Source: Akkermansiaceae bacterium (GTDB lineage Bacteria > Verrucomicrobiota > Verrucomicrobiia > Verrucomicrobiales > DEV007). From it: 39,815 nucleotides of DNA. Location: positions 1-39,815 of the forward strand of contig JACKQC010000030.1 of the NCBI GenBank assembly GCA_024233085.1, written 5' to 3'. Shown here one piece after another: positions 7,727-16,555 of this stretch; positions within the stretch are counted from its first letter, which is position 1; each line of letters starts with the position of its first letter. The position numbers and the translations under genes are program-made. The notes under the pieces were generated by a model. The model saw only the letters and a program-made list of their open reading frames with translations, ran no database searches and was not told where the DNA came from.

Positions 7727-7748
7727 TCGACTGACGGCGGACGGCGAT

Positions 7749-10619
7749 TCAATCGACATACAGGAACGCCGCCGAATTCAGCAGCGCGTGGCAATAGGCC
7801 TCCAGGGCGCCCTCGGGATGTCCGGACCATTCCGCCTCCAGCTTCGCGAGGGCGGCGGCACCCAGCTGGCGCTCCTCGGCGCTGGGTTCGCGGCTGAGGG
7901 CCATGGCGTAGGCTTCCTCGACTTTGCCGGGGGCATCCTTCGCCTTGATCCGCGACGCCAGCGACGCGGCCAGCTCGCGGATGCGCTCGAGATTCATCAG
8001 CATCAGACTCTGCGGCGAGACGGTGGAGACGCCGCGGGCGACGCAGTTCGGCCCCATCTCGGGAAAGTCGAAGGTTTCCATCATGGTGGGAATCTCGGTG
8101 CGGCGATACCGCACGTAGAGGCTGCGCCGCCAGTCGCCGGTGGGTGTCGGCTGGGCCTGGATGAATCCCTCGCGGTTCTCCATCACGCCGTCGGGTGGTC
8201 CACCCGGCGTGGCATCGAGACGCCCGGACACGAACAACAGCGAATCCCGCAGGGCCTCCGCATCCATGCGGAGCAGGGGCATCCGCGAGAGCAGCCGATT
8301 GGCAGGGTCTCCGGCCAGCCGTTCGTCGGTGACGTGACTGGACTGCTTCCAGGTCCGGGAATTCATCATCACCCGGTGCATCTCCTTCACGCTCCAGCCG
8401 CGCTGGACAAAGGTCACCGCGAGCCAGTCGAGCAGCTCCGGATGGCTGGGCGGCTCGCTCTGGCGGCCGAAGTTTTCCAGCGACTCGACGAGTCCCTTGC
8501 CGAAATGATGGGACCAGATCCGGTTCACCATCACCCGGGAGGTGAGCGGGTGATCCGGTTGGGTAAGCCACTTCGCGAGGGCGAGGCGTCGTCCCGTCTT
8601 CGGCGTCCCCTCGGGAAACGGGGGAATCACCTCGAAAGGCGTGTGCCCGTCGGTGAGCACGGACGGCACGCCGGGACCGACCAGCCGCCCCGGACTGGTG
8701 TGCAGCCCGCGCCGGTAAAGGTAGGTCGGCGAGGGATCCCCCCGATCCCACAGCGCCCGGATCGCAAGCGGCGGCGCCATCCGGCGCTTCACTTCTCCGA
8801 TCCGCTTCTCAAGATCATCGACCACCGCCCGCGCCGCCTGCACGGAGGCGGGTTGCTCGTGATTCGGAATCACGAGGGCGGTCTGGAGGAGTTCGACAAG
8901 TCGCCGCTGCTGGAGACTGCGGGTGTTGTCGGCCCGCCTCAGCGCGACGAAAGTGGCCTCTCGATCCTCCTCCGACTGCCCGGGATAGTGGGAACGCAGC
9001 ATCTCGCGCTGCCACTGGACGGTCTTCTTTTTCAGTTGTCCCTCCAGGTCCTTCAGCTCGGCTTCGAGGGGAGGATTCACCGCCGCGACCCGCTCCCGCT
9101 GCTCCGGGGTGCCGGCCTCGACGGTGCGCGTCTTGAAGCTGAGCCAGTCGTGCTCGTCGAGCGCACCCTGGAAGACCGCCTTCAGCCGGTAGTAATCGCG
9201 CTGCGGGATGGGGTCGTACTTGTGGCTGTGGCAGCGGACGCAGTCCAGCGTCAGTCCCATCACGGACGAGCCCAGCACGTTGATGGCATCGGAAATGACC
9301 CCGACGCGGTTCTCCGTGAAATTCATCGTCCGCGATCCGGTCTCGTCGATGCCCATGCGGAGAAAGCCGGTCGCCACGAGATTCTCCACCATTTCCTCGG
9401 TGACCACCTTGGCCTGGTCCACGTCGATCAATTCATCGCCGGCAATCTGCTCCAGCAGGAACTCGTCGTAGGGTTTGTCGGCATTGAACGCGTCGACGAC
9501 ATAGTCGCGATACTTCCACGCCACCGGCCGGATCGGATCCTCGGAGGTGCCGCCCTCCGAGTCCGCATAACCGGCCAAGTCGAGCCAGTAGCGTCCCCAC
9601 CGCTCCCCGTAGTGCGGCGAATCCAGAAGCTGGTCGATCATGGTCGCGAACCAGTCCGGGTCCGCGCTCTCCCGCCAATAGCGCCACGCCTCGACCTCCG
9701 GCGGCATGCCGAGCAGATCCAGGTAGGCCCGGCGGATCAAGGTGTCGCGATCCGCCTCGGGGGAAAAGTCGAGACCGGCCGCGGCGAGGCGTTTCCCGAC
9801 GAATTCGTCGATCGATTCTACCCCCGCGATGGCCTTGGGCGGCTGAAACGCCCAATGCTGCCGGTCCTCCTCCGATACCAGCGGATCGGGCTCTGTGGTG
9901 GCGACATCCGGCACGATGTCCGGCTCCGGCGCCTCGGCGGCGATCCAGGCGCGCAACGTTTTGACCTCGCTCTGCGGTGGACGCTTGACGAAGGACTTCA
10001 GCAACAGCGCCTGAGGCGGACACGCCTCGCTCTCGATCCGCTGGATCAGACGGCTCGCGTCCGGATCCCCCGAGACAAAGGCCGGGCCGCTCGCGCCGCC
10101 CTTCCGCATCGAAGCCGGCGTGCGCAGGTCCAGCCCGCCCTCCTGTCGCTGGGCGCCGTGGCAGGCCGCGCAACGGAGCAGCATGATGGGAATGACATCA
10201 TGCTGAGTCGGCGCCGTCTCCGTCACCGAGGGCGCCTCGCGAAACTCCGCGCCGCCCGCGATCCAGTCGTGAAGGACCTTCAACTCGGCCTTGCCGAGCC
10301 GTTCGCCCTTCTTTGGCATCTCGCCGCTGGCGACATTTTCGTAAAGATGGCTCTTGTCCGGTTCGCCCGCCACAAACGCCGGCCCGCTTTCGCCGCCGCG
10401 CCGCAGTCCCGCCGCCGAGGACAGGTCGAGATCGCCTTTTCGCGAGGCGGCATCGTGACATTTCACGCAGCGCGCTTTAAACAATTCCGCCACCCCGTCC
10501 TCGAAAGCCGGCTTCTCCTCGGCGCCCCATCCGATCGCGGTCAGACAAGCCACGACCGCCAGCCACGTGGAAAAAGCGGCTGGAATTCTTCGGCTTACCC
10601 TGAGAAACGGAGACAACAC
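7749..10619 (-). CDS. Secreted c-type cytochrome with two PSCyt1 domains, DUF1549 and DUF1553
   Basis: The domain order from the GTG at 10619 (956 residues) is: a signal peptide with a basic start and hydrophobic core (RRIPAAFSTWLAVVACLTAIGWGA), PSCyt1 domain 1 with CVKCH (51-55), PSCyt1 domain 2 with CAACH (150-154), DUF1549/PSCyt2 with CVRCH (460-464), a coiled stretch (ELKDLEGQLKKK), and DUF1553/PSD1 starting near GRRLALAKWLTQPDHPLTSRVMVNRIW. These exported multidomain cytochromes are expanded in Planctomycetes and Verrucomicrobia and are often linked to polysaccharide use; the reaction is unknown. The start is uncertain. ATG codons at 10718 and 10772 are in frame, the latter overlapping aroE, but the GTG gives the most typical signal peptide. 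No DUF1501 partner adjoins this copy. Confidence 0.9.
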   Translation of the reverse strand: MLSPFLRVSRRIPAAFSTWLAVVACLTAIGWGAEEKPAFEDGVAELFKARCVKCHDAASRKGDLDLSSAAGLRRGGESGPAFVAGEPDKSHLYENVASGEMPKKGERLGKAELKVLHDWIAGGAEFREAPSVTETAPTQHDVIPIMLLRCAACHGAQRQEGGLDLRTPASMRKGGASGPAFVSGDPDASRLIQRIESEACPPQALLLKSFVKRPPQSEVKTLRAWIAAEAPEPDIVPDVATTEPDPLVSEEDRQHWAFQPPKAIAGVESIDEFVGKRLAAAGLDFSPEADRDTLIRRAYLDLLGMPPEVEAWRYWRESADPDWFATMIDQLLDSPHYGERWGRYWLDLAGYADSEGGTSEDPIRPVAWKYRDYVVDAFNADKPYDEFLLEQIAGDELIDVDQAKVVTEEMVENLVATGFLRMGIDETGSRTMNFTENRVGVISDAINVLGSSVMGLTLDCVRCHSHKYDPIPQRDYYRLKAVFQGALDEHDWLSFKTRTVEAGTPEQRERVAAVNPPLEAELKDLEGQLKKKTVQWQREMLRSHYPGQSEEDREATFVALRRADNTRSLQQRRLVELLQTALVIPNHEQPASVQAARAVVDDLEKRIGEVKRRMAPPLAIRALWDRGDPSPTYLYRRGLHTSPGRLVGPGVPSVLTDGHTPFEVIPPFPEGTPKTGRRLALAKWLTQPDHPLTSRVMVNRIWSHHFGKGLVESLENFGRQSEPPSHPELLDWLAVTFVQRGWSVKEMHRVMMNSRTWKQSSHVTDERLAGDPANRLLSRMPLLRMDAEALRDSLLFVSGRLDATPGGPPDGVMENREGFIQAQPTPTGDWRRSLYVRYRRTEIPTMMETFDFPEMGPNCVARGVSTVSPQSLMLMNLERIRELAASLASRIKAKDAPGKVEEAYAMALSREPSAEERQLGAAALAKLEAEWSGHPEGALEAYCHALLNSAAFLYVD

Positions 10620-10743
10620 GGCGAAGGGAGGCGTCGAAACACCGAATTCTGCCAGAAGATCGCCCTTCCGCCCACCCTCGAAACGCCGGGGTTGCGTCCC
10701 GCCCGCGCGGCCTTCCATACGCCCGCCGAGAAATTCCGCCGCC

Positions 10744-11619
10744 TCATCCAAACACCGCCTCGAGGCCGGCACGCATCACCGCCGGATCGGGACTTTGGCC
10801 TGTCCAGTATTCGACACCGATGACGCCCTGGGCCACCAGCATTCCCAGACCGTCAATGACGCGGCAGCCGCGCTCGGTCGCTTCACGGACCAGCGAAGTG
10901 CGGGGCGGATTTGGAATGACATCGGCGACCACCATTTCCGGTGTGAGGGTGTCGATGGCCATCGCGACGCGGGCATCGACATCCGGATAAAGACCGATGG
11001 AGGTGGCGTTGACGACGATGTCGGTGCCCTCCGGGATGGCGATCTCGCCATCCCACGGAAGATAGGAAACCTCAAGCCCGTTCGCGCCCGCGGCCGCCGC
11101 CACCTTGCCCCGCAGCAACCCCTCCAACTCCCGGCCCCGTTCTTCGCCCCGGTTCACCAGGGTGATTTTCCGGACCCCCGCCAGCGCCATCTCGACGCCG
11201 ATGGCCCGCGCCGCGCCGCCCGCTCCGAACAGGAGCATCGATTTGCCGGCCGGATCGGCGATCTCGCGGAAGCTGGAGACAAAGCCCTTGCCGTCGGTGT
11301 TTTCGCCGATAAAACGCCCGTCCCGATTGACGACGCAGTTCACCGCGCCCATCAGGGAGGCGGATTCGCCGAGGTCGTCGAGGTGCTCGATGACGGCGAC
11401 TTTGTGGGGGATGGTGCAGTTGAACCCTCGAAACCCGAAGGCCCGCGCCCCGGCGACGGCGGCGGGAAGGTCCTCGGGCTTGACCTCCAGCGTGAGGTAA
11501 CGCCAATCCAGTCCCATGGCCCGAAAGGCGGGCTCGATCATTGCCTGGGTGGGGTTTTCCGCCACGGGAAAGCCGAAGCACCCGACGAGTTCCTGCTTGA
11601 AGTTGAGTTCTTTCGCCAT
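10744..11619 (-). CDS. aroE: Shikimate dehydrogenase family protein (divergent clade)
   Basis: The 291-residue product has both domains of shikimate dehydrogenase: the catalytic FNCTIPHKVAV segment with the key Lys (K73), GENTDGKGF with the catalytic Asp (D109), and the NADP-binding glycine loop FGAGGAARAI (131-140) followed by ITLVNRGEERG. Family members reduce 3-dehydroshikimate with NADPH in aromatic amino acid synthesis. The N-terminal substrate motif, normally GxPxxHSxSP with two serines that hold the carboxylate, reads GFPVAENPTQ here, so both serines are replaced. This may mark a separate clade with altered substrate (quinate-like or shikimate). It lies 113 bp after murG in the same direction. 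ATG at 11619; no strong ribosome site is visible. Confidence 0.85.
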   Translation of the reverse strand: MAKELNFKQELVGCFGFPVAENPTQAMIEPAFRAMGLDWRYLTLEVKPEDLPAAVAGARAFGFRGFNCTIPHKVAVIEHLDDLGESASLMGAVNCVVNRDGRFIGENTDGKGFVSSFREIADPAGKSMLLFGAGGAARAIGVEMALAGVRKITLVNRGEERGRELEGLLRGKVAAAAGANGLEVSYLPWDGEIAIPEGTDIVVNATSIGLYPDVDARVAMAIDTLTPEMVVADVIPNPPRTSLVREATERGCRVIDGLGMLVAQGVIGVEYWTGQSPDPAVMRAGLEAVFG

Positions 11620-11732
11620 GTCGGAGGCATTTATAGATACGGGTTCCCCGGAAATCCCGCGAAAAATGCGGATTCTTTTCCGACCCGACGAGGCGCCGCC
11701 CGACGCCGCGGAGACGGACGGCGGCGCCCCCC

Positions 11733-12890
11733 TCACCCGCCGACGATGGCGGCCGCGACGGTGTCGCAGATCCGTCCAGACGCATCGGGCACGGCCAGCG
11801 CGCTCATGGCCTCGCTCATGCGGTCGAGCCGCTCCCGATCGGCGAGCAGCGTCGTCAGTCTCGCGGTGAAGGCTTCGCCCTCGAGTTCGCCCTGCGGCCA
11901 CAGTTCGGCCGCGCCGGGGATCGAAAAAATCTCCGCGTTGCGCGTCTGGTGATCGTCGGCGGCGAACGGATACGGGATCAGCACCGAGGGCAGCCCGAAG
12001 CGGGACAACTCGGTCAGCGATGAGGCGCCGGAACGGCAGATCGCCAGATTCGCCGCGGCGTAGGCAAAGTGCATTTCCGGGCAAAAGGGCAAGGCTTTCC
12101 CGGCGACTCCCGACGCATCGAAAGCGGGCGCGACCCAATCGTAATCCGCCGGCCCGGTGATGTGGAGCACCTGGAGGGAGGCGTCCCGCGCCAGCACCGG
12201 CAGGGCCTCGACGACGAGTTCATTGACACGCCGCGCACCCTGGGAACCGCCCATCACCAGCAGAGTGCGACGGGCCGGATCGAGCCCGAAAAACGCAAGC
12301 CCCTCGGCGCGCTCGGGCCGGGCCGCGATCTTCGGACGCAACGGGGTGCCGGCGACGACGGTGCGGCGACCGGGAAAATGCGCGGCGCACGCCTCGAAGC
12401 CCACCAGCACGGCGCGGGAAAAGCGGGCGTTGAGCCGGTTGGCGCGTCCGGGGATGGCGTTCGACTCGTGAATAAAGGTCGGCAGGCCGCGAACTTTCCC
12501 GGCGATGAGCGGCGCGGTCGAGGTGAAGCCTCCCATCCCGAGCACGGCGTCGGCATCGAAGCGCCCGAGCAGCCGGTGACATTGCCAGAGGGCGGCCCCG
12601 AAGTTTCCCAGGAAACCGAGCATCCGGGGAGACGCGATCTTCGGCATCGCGATCGCTTTCTGTCTCTCGAAACGCAGATGCTCGAAGCCCTCGGCCGCGA
12701 GCGAGTCGATTTGTTTTTCCGAAATAATCAGCAGCGTCTCCCCTCCCCGGGCGCGCCATTCCGCGGCCACAGCGATCCCGGGAAACAAATGCCCCCCCGT
12801 GCCGCCACAGGCGATGACGAGGCGCCGGCCCGCGGTTTGGCTCGCGGCGGACTCGAGTGACGGAGACGATGGAGTGGAGTCGGATTTCAC
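11733..12890 (-). CDS. murG: UDP-GlcNAc:lipid I N-acetylglucosaminyltransferase MurG
   Basis: MurG adds GlcNAc to lipid I on the inner face of the cytoplasmic membrane to form lipid II. The 385-residue product (GTG start at 12890) shows the N-terminal GGTGGH loop (29-34), the second glycine-rich loop VLGMGGFTSTAP, the GGSQGARRVNE loop of the C-terminal GT-B domain, and the UDP-GlcNAc-binding segment CRSGASSLTELSRFGLPSVLIPYP. The first 20 residues are a Ser-rich extension, so translation might begin nearer GRRLVIACGG, but no better start codon is obvious. It follows ftsW by 96 bp. It is the last recognised cell-wall gene of the cluster, since murC does not follow. Confidence 0.96.
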   Translation of the reverse strand: MKSDSTPSSPSLESAASQTAGRRLVIACGGTGGHLFPGIAVAAEWRARGGETLLIISEKQIDSLAAEGFEHLRFERQKAIAMPKIASPRMLGFLGNFGAALWQCHRLLGRFDADAVLGMGGFTSTAPLIAGKVRGLPTFIHESNAIPGRANRLNARFSRAVLVGFEACAAHFPGRRTVVAGTPLRPKIAARPERAEGLAFFGLDPARRTLLVMGGSQGARRVNELVVEALPVLARDASLQVLHITGPADYDWVAPAFDASGVAGKALPFCPEMHFAYAAANLAICRSGASSLTELSRFGLPSVLIPYPFAADDHQTRNAEIFSIPGAAELWPQGELEGEAFTARLTTLLADRERLDRMSEAMSALAVPDASGRICDTVAAAIVGG

Positions 12891-12986
12891 GACGACTGGC
12901 GGAAACAGACACGGAACCGGCCGGGTTGTCTTTCAAAAAACCGATCGACACAATCGAACCGCGAAATCCGGGAGAAAGGGGCCGCC

Positions 12987-14147
12987 TCAGACGCGCGGCG
13001 TGATGCGTCGGCCGCGCACCCAGAAGCGGCTCTCGATTTCCTCCTGCCTGCCCTGCCGGTAAACATTGAGCAAGATCCCGACGGCGGCCATCGCGCCGAG
13101 GAGCGACGACCCCCCGTAACTCACGAAGGGCAGCGGCAGACCGGTGTTGGGCAGGACGGCGGTGGTGACGCCGATGTTCAGCATGGCCTGGAGGACGATG
13201 AAACACACCAGCCCCAGTCCGAGCAGCATCCCGAAGCGGTCCGGCGCGTGAAAGGCGATCGTGATGCCGGCCACGGCCACAAGGACGAAGGCGAAGACCA
13301 CCAGCAGCGTCGCCCGCAGGCCGAGTTCCTCGCCCACCATGGGAAAGATGAAGTCGGTGTGGGCGAAGGGCATGTAGAGCATCTTGAGGCGCCCGCTGCC
13401 CAGCCCGCGGCCGTCCATTCCGCCCGAGCCCAGCGCCATCAGCCCGATCCACTGCTGAAAGGCGGCCTCGCGCTTGTTCCCCTCGATGTCCATGAACGCC
13501 ACGATGCGAGCCATGCGGTCGGGCGCGATCTGGAGCATCCCGATGAGGCCGGCGACGCCTCCCCCGGCGAGCAGACCGAGGTATTTCCAGTTCACCCCAG
13601 CCACGAAAAGCAGCAGAAAGAAGGTTCCCGTCAGGATCGCCGCCGTTCCCATGTCCACCTCGAACAACACCAACCCAATCAGAACGCCGGCGAACAGGGA
13701 AGGAAGGAAGAAGCCTTTGAGGAACCGTTTTCCGCAGTCCGGATGCATCGCGAACCAGTGCGCCAGCAGGATCGCCACCGCCAGCTTCGCCAATTCCGAG
13801 GGCTGCAACTGGATGGCCGAAATCCCGAGCAGACGGGCGCTGATCCACCGTTTTTCGTTGTTCACCTCCATCCCGATCCCGGGGACGAAACACAGGACCA
13901 GCAGCAGAATCACCGCGCCGTAGATCCACCAGACGTGTTTCTGCCAGCGATGGTAATCCACGGCCGCCGCCACCCAGCAGACCCCCAGGCCCAGCGCGAG
14001 CCAGACTCCCTGGCGCTTCGCGTCGTAGTAAACATCGTCACTCGGTGTCGTCGCCGCGAAGGCGCAGGTGCTGATGAGCATCACCACGCCGACGACGAGG
14101 AGAAACATCACCGCGAAAACCAGGAGATAGGCGCTGCGTTTGGCCAT
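12987..14147 (-). CDS. ftsW: Cell-division lipid II polymerase FtsW (SEDS family)
   Basis: The product has 386 residues and about ten membrane helices. It contains the SEDS family features NNEKRWISARLLGISAIQLQPSE (periplasmic loop and QPSE motif), the FEVDMGTA segment with the catalytic-type Asp, KMLYMPFAHTDFIFPMVGEELG, and the C-terminal signature GLPLPFVSYGGSSLL. FtsW polymerises glycan strands at the septum with the class B PBP FtsI, encoded four genes upstream in this cluster. Its length is typical. The ATG at 14147 has no AGGAGG-like site before it. A 179-bp gap to the LysM gene upstream holds three hairpin-repeat units. Confidence 0.96.
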   Translation of the reverse strand: MAKRSAYLLVFAVMFLLVVGVVMLISTCAFAATTPSDDVYYDAKRQGVWLALGLGVCWVAAAVDYHRWQKHVWWIYGAVILLLVLCFVPGIGMEVNNEKRWISARLLGISAIQLQPSELAKLAVAILLAHWFAMHPDCGKRFLKGFFLPSLFAGVLIGLVLFEVDMGTAAILTGTFFLLLFVAGVNWKYLGLLAGGGVAGLIGMLQIAPDRMARIVAFMDIEGNKREAAFQQWIGLMALGSGGMDGRGLGSGRLKMLYMPFAHTDFIFPMVGEELGLRATLLVVFAFVLVAVAGITIAFHAPDRFGMLLGLGLVCFIVLQAMLNIGVTTAVLPNTGLPLPFVSYGGSSLLGAMAAVGILLNVYRQGRQEEIESRFWVRGRRITPRV

Positions 14148-14234
14148 GGCAAGAAAGAGGGAAAACGGGTAAAGCGAATCGGTTTCGGCGAAGCGATCGG
14201 ACCGGGCGCGAAGCGGGCGATTGGGGACCGGGAG

Positions 14235-14293
14235 TCAACAGGGTTGGGTCTCCCACCCAACAGGGTTGGGTCCGTGACTCAACCCTGTTGGGT
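14235..14293. repeat. Three-unit AACAGGGTT hairpin repeat cluster
   Basis: Three units occur in 59 bp: TCAACAGGGTTGGGTC at 14235-14250, ACCCAACAGGGTTGGGTC at 14255-14272, and the inverted unit GACTCAACCCTGTTGGGT at 14276-14293. Units two and three form an 18-base-arm hairpin with a 3-base loop (CGT). The cluster lies between the LysM gene and ftsW inside the dcw cluster, so if it stops or pauses transcription it would lower ftsW/murG expression. Confidence 0.9.
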
Positions 14294-14326
14294 GTCTTCG
14301 CCCGGGAATCCGATCGCGGAAACGGC

Positions 14327-15172
14327 TCAGTTTTTCGGCACGCGAAGGCTCTGGCCGGCCCGCAGGTTTTCGGGCTTGTCGATCCCGTTCATCGCCATCA
14401 GATCCTGGTATTTCATGCCGAATTTCCGGGAGATGCCGAAGAGCGTGTCGCCTTTTTGCACCACGTAGTTTCCGTTGGCGGACGGGGCTGGGGCGGCGGT
14501 TTCAGCCTTGCGCTCGCTCGCGGCCTGGGGAGCGGCCACCCGTTCGAGCCGCGCGACCTGCTGGGCCGCCGGCGCGGGAGCGGGCTTCCGCGGCGTCGCG
14601 TTCTTTTCCGGTTCGGCGGCGGCGACGGCGGATTGCGGCTTGGCCGGGGCCGGCTTCGCGGGCGAGGTAACCTTCGGCACCATCAGGAATTTGCCGGGAT
14701 AGAGCGGATCTCCGGCGTCGAGCCGGTTCAGCGTGCGCAGGTCGTCAACGCTCACGTTCAGCTTGCGCGCGATGCTCACGAGACTGTCGCCCGAGGAGAC
14801 GCGGTATTCCTGATACCCGCTGGCTGAGGCGTGATCGACCAGCAGCGCCGGTTGCTCCGCGGGCGCCGCCGCCGGTTGCGCCGGCCTGTCGGCGGGCGGG
14901 GCGGTGTCGGGAGCCTTCGGCTCGGACGTGGCGGGCGCGGCGCCAACCAGAGCCGGGGCGGAGGCCTTTTCGATCATCTTGAACGCCAGGATTCCCCCGA
15001 CGGCGACGACGTGGAGAATGAGGACGATGGTGAAGACGCGCGTCAGACGCACATCCGGAGTGTCGAGATACCAGTCCTGCTCCTCGGTGACGTGGGCGGG
15101 CAGCTTGGTCTGGGCGAAGAGGCGCCCGAAGATGCCGGCCCCGCTTTTCTTCTTGTTTCTTTTGTTGCTCAT
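14327..15172 (-). CDS. Membrane-anchored protein with two LysM domains
   Basis: The 281-residue product begins with a basic cytoplasmic tail (MSNKRNKKKSGAG), a single membrane helix at about 45-64 (RVFTIVLILHVVAVGGILAF), and a long Pro/Ala linker. LysM1 is at 122-165 (YRVSSGDSLVSIARKLNV...LMVPK) and LysM2 at 235-278 (YVVQKGDTLFGISRKFGM...LRVPK). LysM domains bind GlcNAc chains of peptidoglycan, so the protein probably tethers the membrane to the wall or helps place cell-wall enzymes. The gene lies between murD and ftsW, 37 bp after murD, where most bacteria have no such gene. No catalytic domain is present. The ATG at 15172 is the only plausible start. Confidence 0.9.
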   Translation of the reverse strand: MSNKRNKKKSGAGIFGRLFAQTKLPAHVTEEQDWYLDTPDVRLTRVFTIVLILHVVAVGGILAFKMIEKASAPALVGAAPATSEPKAPDTAPPADRPAQPAAAPAEQPALLVDHASASGYQEYRVSSGDSLVSIARKLNVSVDDLRTLNRLDAGDPLYPGKFLMVPKVTSPAKPAPAKPQSAVAAAEPEKNATPRKPAPAPAAQQVARLERVAAPQAASERKAETAAPAPSANGNYVVQKGDTLFGISRKFGMKYQDLMAMNGIDKPENLRAGQSLRVPKN

Positions 15173-15209
15173 GGTGTTGCGTTGTTGGGTTAAAAAATGA
15201 TTGGTGCGT

Positions 15210-16538
15210 TCAGCCCAAGCGGGCGACGGCTTCGGCGAAGCGGCGGCCGCGTTCCTCGTAGCCGCCGAACATGTCGAAACTCGAGGTGCCCGGCGAAAAC
15301 AGGACCGTCTGACCCGGAGCGGCGGCGGCGGCGGCCTTGGCGACGGCTTCGTCGAGGGTGGCGGCCGTTTCACAGGGCACCGCGCCATGCCAGGCGCGGC
15401 AAATTTCCTCGGCGATCTCGCCGATCGCGATCGCGCGCGTCACGGTGTCGGCGGCGAGGCTTTTCAATTCGGAAAAATCGAGCCCCTTGTTCTTGCCGCC
15501 CGCGATCAGCACCACCGGCTCCTCCTGACCCCGGAGGGAACTGCGCAGGGCATGGAGATTGGTCGCCTTCGAATCGTTCACAAAGGTCACGCCGCCGACT
15601 TCGCCGACCCACTGGCAACGGTGCGGCGGCGCGGCGTAGCCACGGATCGTTTCCCGCATGGCTTCGAAATCGATCCCCCGGCAGCGCGCCACCGCCATCG
15701 CCGCCATCGCGTTTTCGGCGTTATGCCGGCCGCGGAGGCGGCACTCGCGAAAGTACAGGACCCGCTCGCTCCGGTGGAGAATCCAGCCGTCCTCGAAGGC
15801 GAAATCGGCTCCCTCGGCCCCGAAGGCGCTGAAGGTCACCGGCCGCGCCGCGAGCGCCGCTTCGGGAATCTCGGCGGCGTTGAGCACCGCGAAATCGTCG
15901 GGAGTCTGGTTTTCGAAAATCCGCAGCTTCGCCGCGAGGTAGGCGCCGACATCGGGATAACGATCGAGATGATCCGGCGCGAAATTCATCCAGACCGCGA
16001 TCTCGGGCCGGAAATCCACGATCGTTTCGAGCTGGAAAGAGCTAAGCTCCAGCGTCACCAGATCGAGGGGATTCCCGGCGAGGACGACCTCGGAAAAGGC
16101 GGTGCCGTAGTTGCCGGCCGGAACGGTCCGGCATCCGGCGCCGTTGAGCACGGCGGCGGTCAGCTCGGTGGTGGTCGTTTTCCCGTTGGTGCCCGTGATG
16201 GCCGCCACGGGCCCGCCCCAGCGTTCCCAGGCAAACTCGATCTCGCCCAACATCGGCGCTCCCCCGACCGCGAAAGACCGGGCGATCGGCCAGGAGGTGT
16301 CGATGCCCGGGCTCACGACCACGAGGTCGAGCCCGCCCGGCGCCCGGAGCGCGGCTTCGCCAAAGCCGGTCTCGACCCCCTCGGCGCGGAGGGTTTGACC
16401 GGCGGCGTCGAGTTTCGCCGGATCGCCGGAATCGAACACGCCGACCCAGGCCGCGCCGCCCGCGAGCGCGAGCCGCGCCGCCGCGATGCCGCTGGCTCCG
16501 GCACCGAGAATGGCGATTTTTTTTCCGGCGTCTTTCAT
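15210..16538 (-). CDS. murD: UDP-N-acetylmuramoyl-L-alanine:D-glutamate ligase MurD
   Basis: MurD adds D-glutamate to UDP-MurNAc-L-Ala in the cytoplasm using ATP. The 442-residue product has an N-terminal Rossmann-like domain (KKIAILGAGASGIAAARLAL), the ATP loop ITGTNGKTTTTE (GTNGKTTT 116-123), the central-domain ELSSFQLE and MNFAPDHLDRY motifs, RGRHNAENAMAA, and the C-terminal VTFVNDSKATN and SPGTSSFDMFGGYEERG segments that mark MurD among Mur ligases. It starts 17 bp after the mraY stop. Its length is normal for the family. Confidence 0.97.
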   Translation of the reverse strand: MKDAGKKIAILGAGASGIAAARLALAGGAAWVGVFDSGDPAKLDAAGQTLRAEGVETGFGEAALRAPGGLDLVVVSPGIDTSWPIARSFAVGGAPMLGEIEFAWERWGGPVAAITGTNGKTTTTELTAAVLNGAGCRTVPAGNYGTAFSEVVLAGNPLDLVTLELSSFQLETIVDFRPEIAVWMNFAPDHLDRYPDVGAYLAAKLRIFENQTPDDFAVLNAAEIPEAALAARPVTFSAFGAEGADFAFEDGWILHRSERVLYFRECRLRGRHNAENAMAAMAVARCRGIDFEAMRETIRGYAAPPHRCQWVGEVGGVTFVNDSKATNLHALRSSLRGQEEPVVLIAGGKNKGLDFSELKSLAADTVTRAIAIGEIAEEICRAWHGAVPCETAATLDEAVAKAAAAAAPGQTVLFSPGTSSFDMFGGYEERGRRFAEAVARLG

Positions 16539-16555
16539 GGATGCTGGGTCGAAAT

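Noticed and set aside
6405..10823. A 1472-codon open frame on the plus strand
   Set aside because: It is an Arg/His/Pro-rich shadow of the permease and of the opposite-strand cytochrome, typical of G+C-rich DNA.
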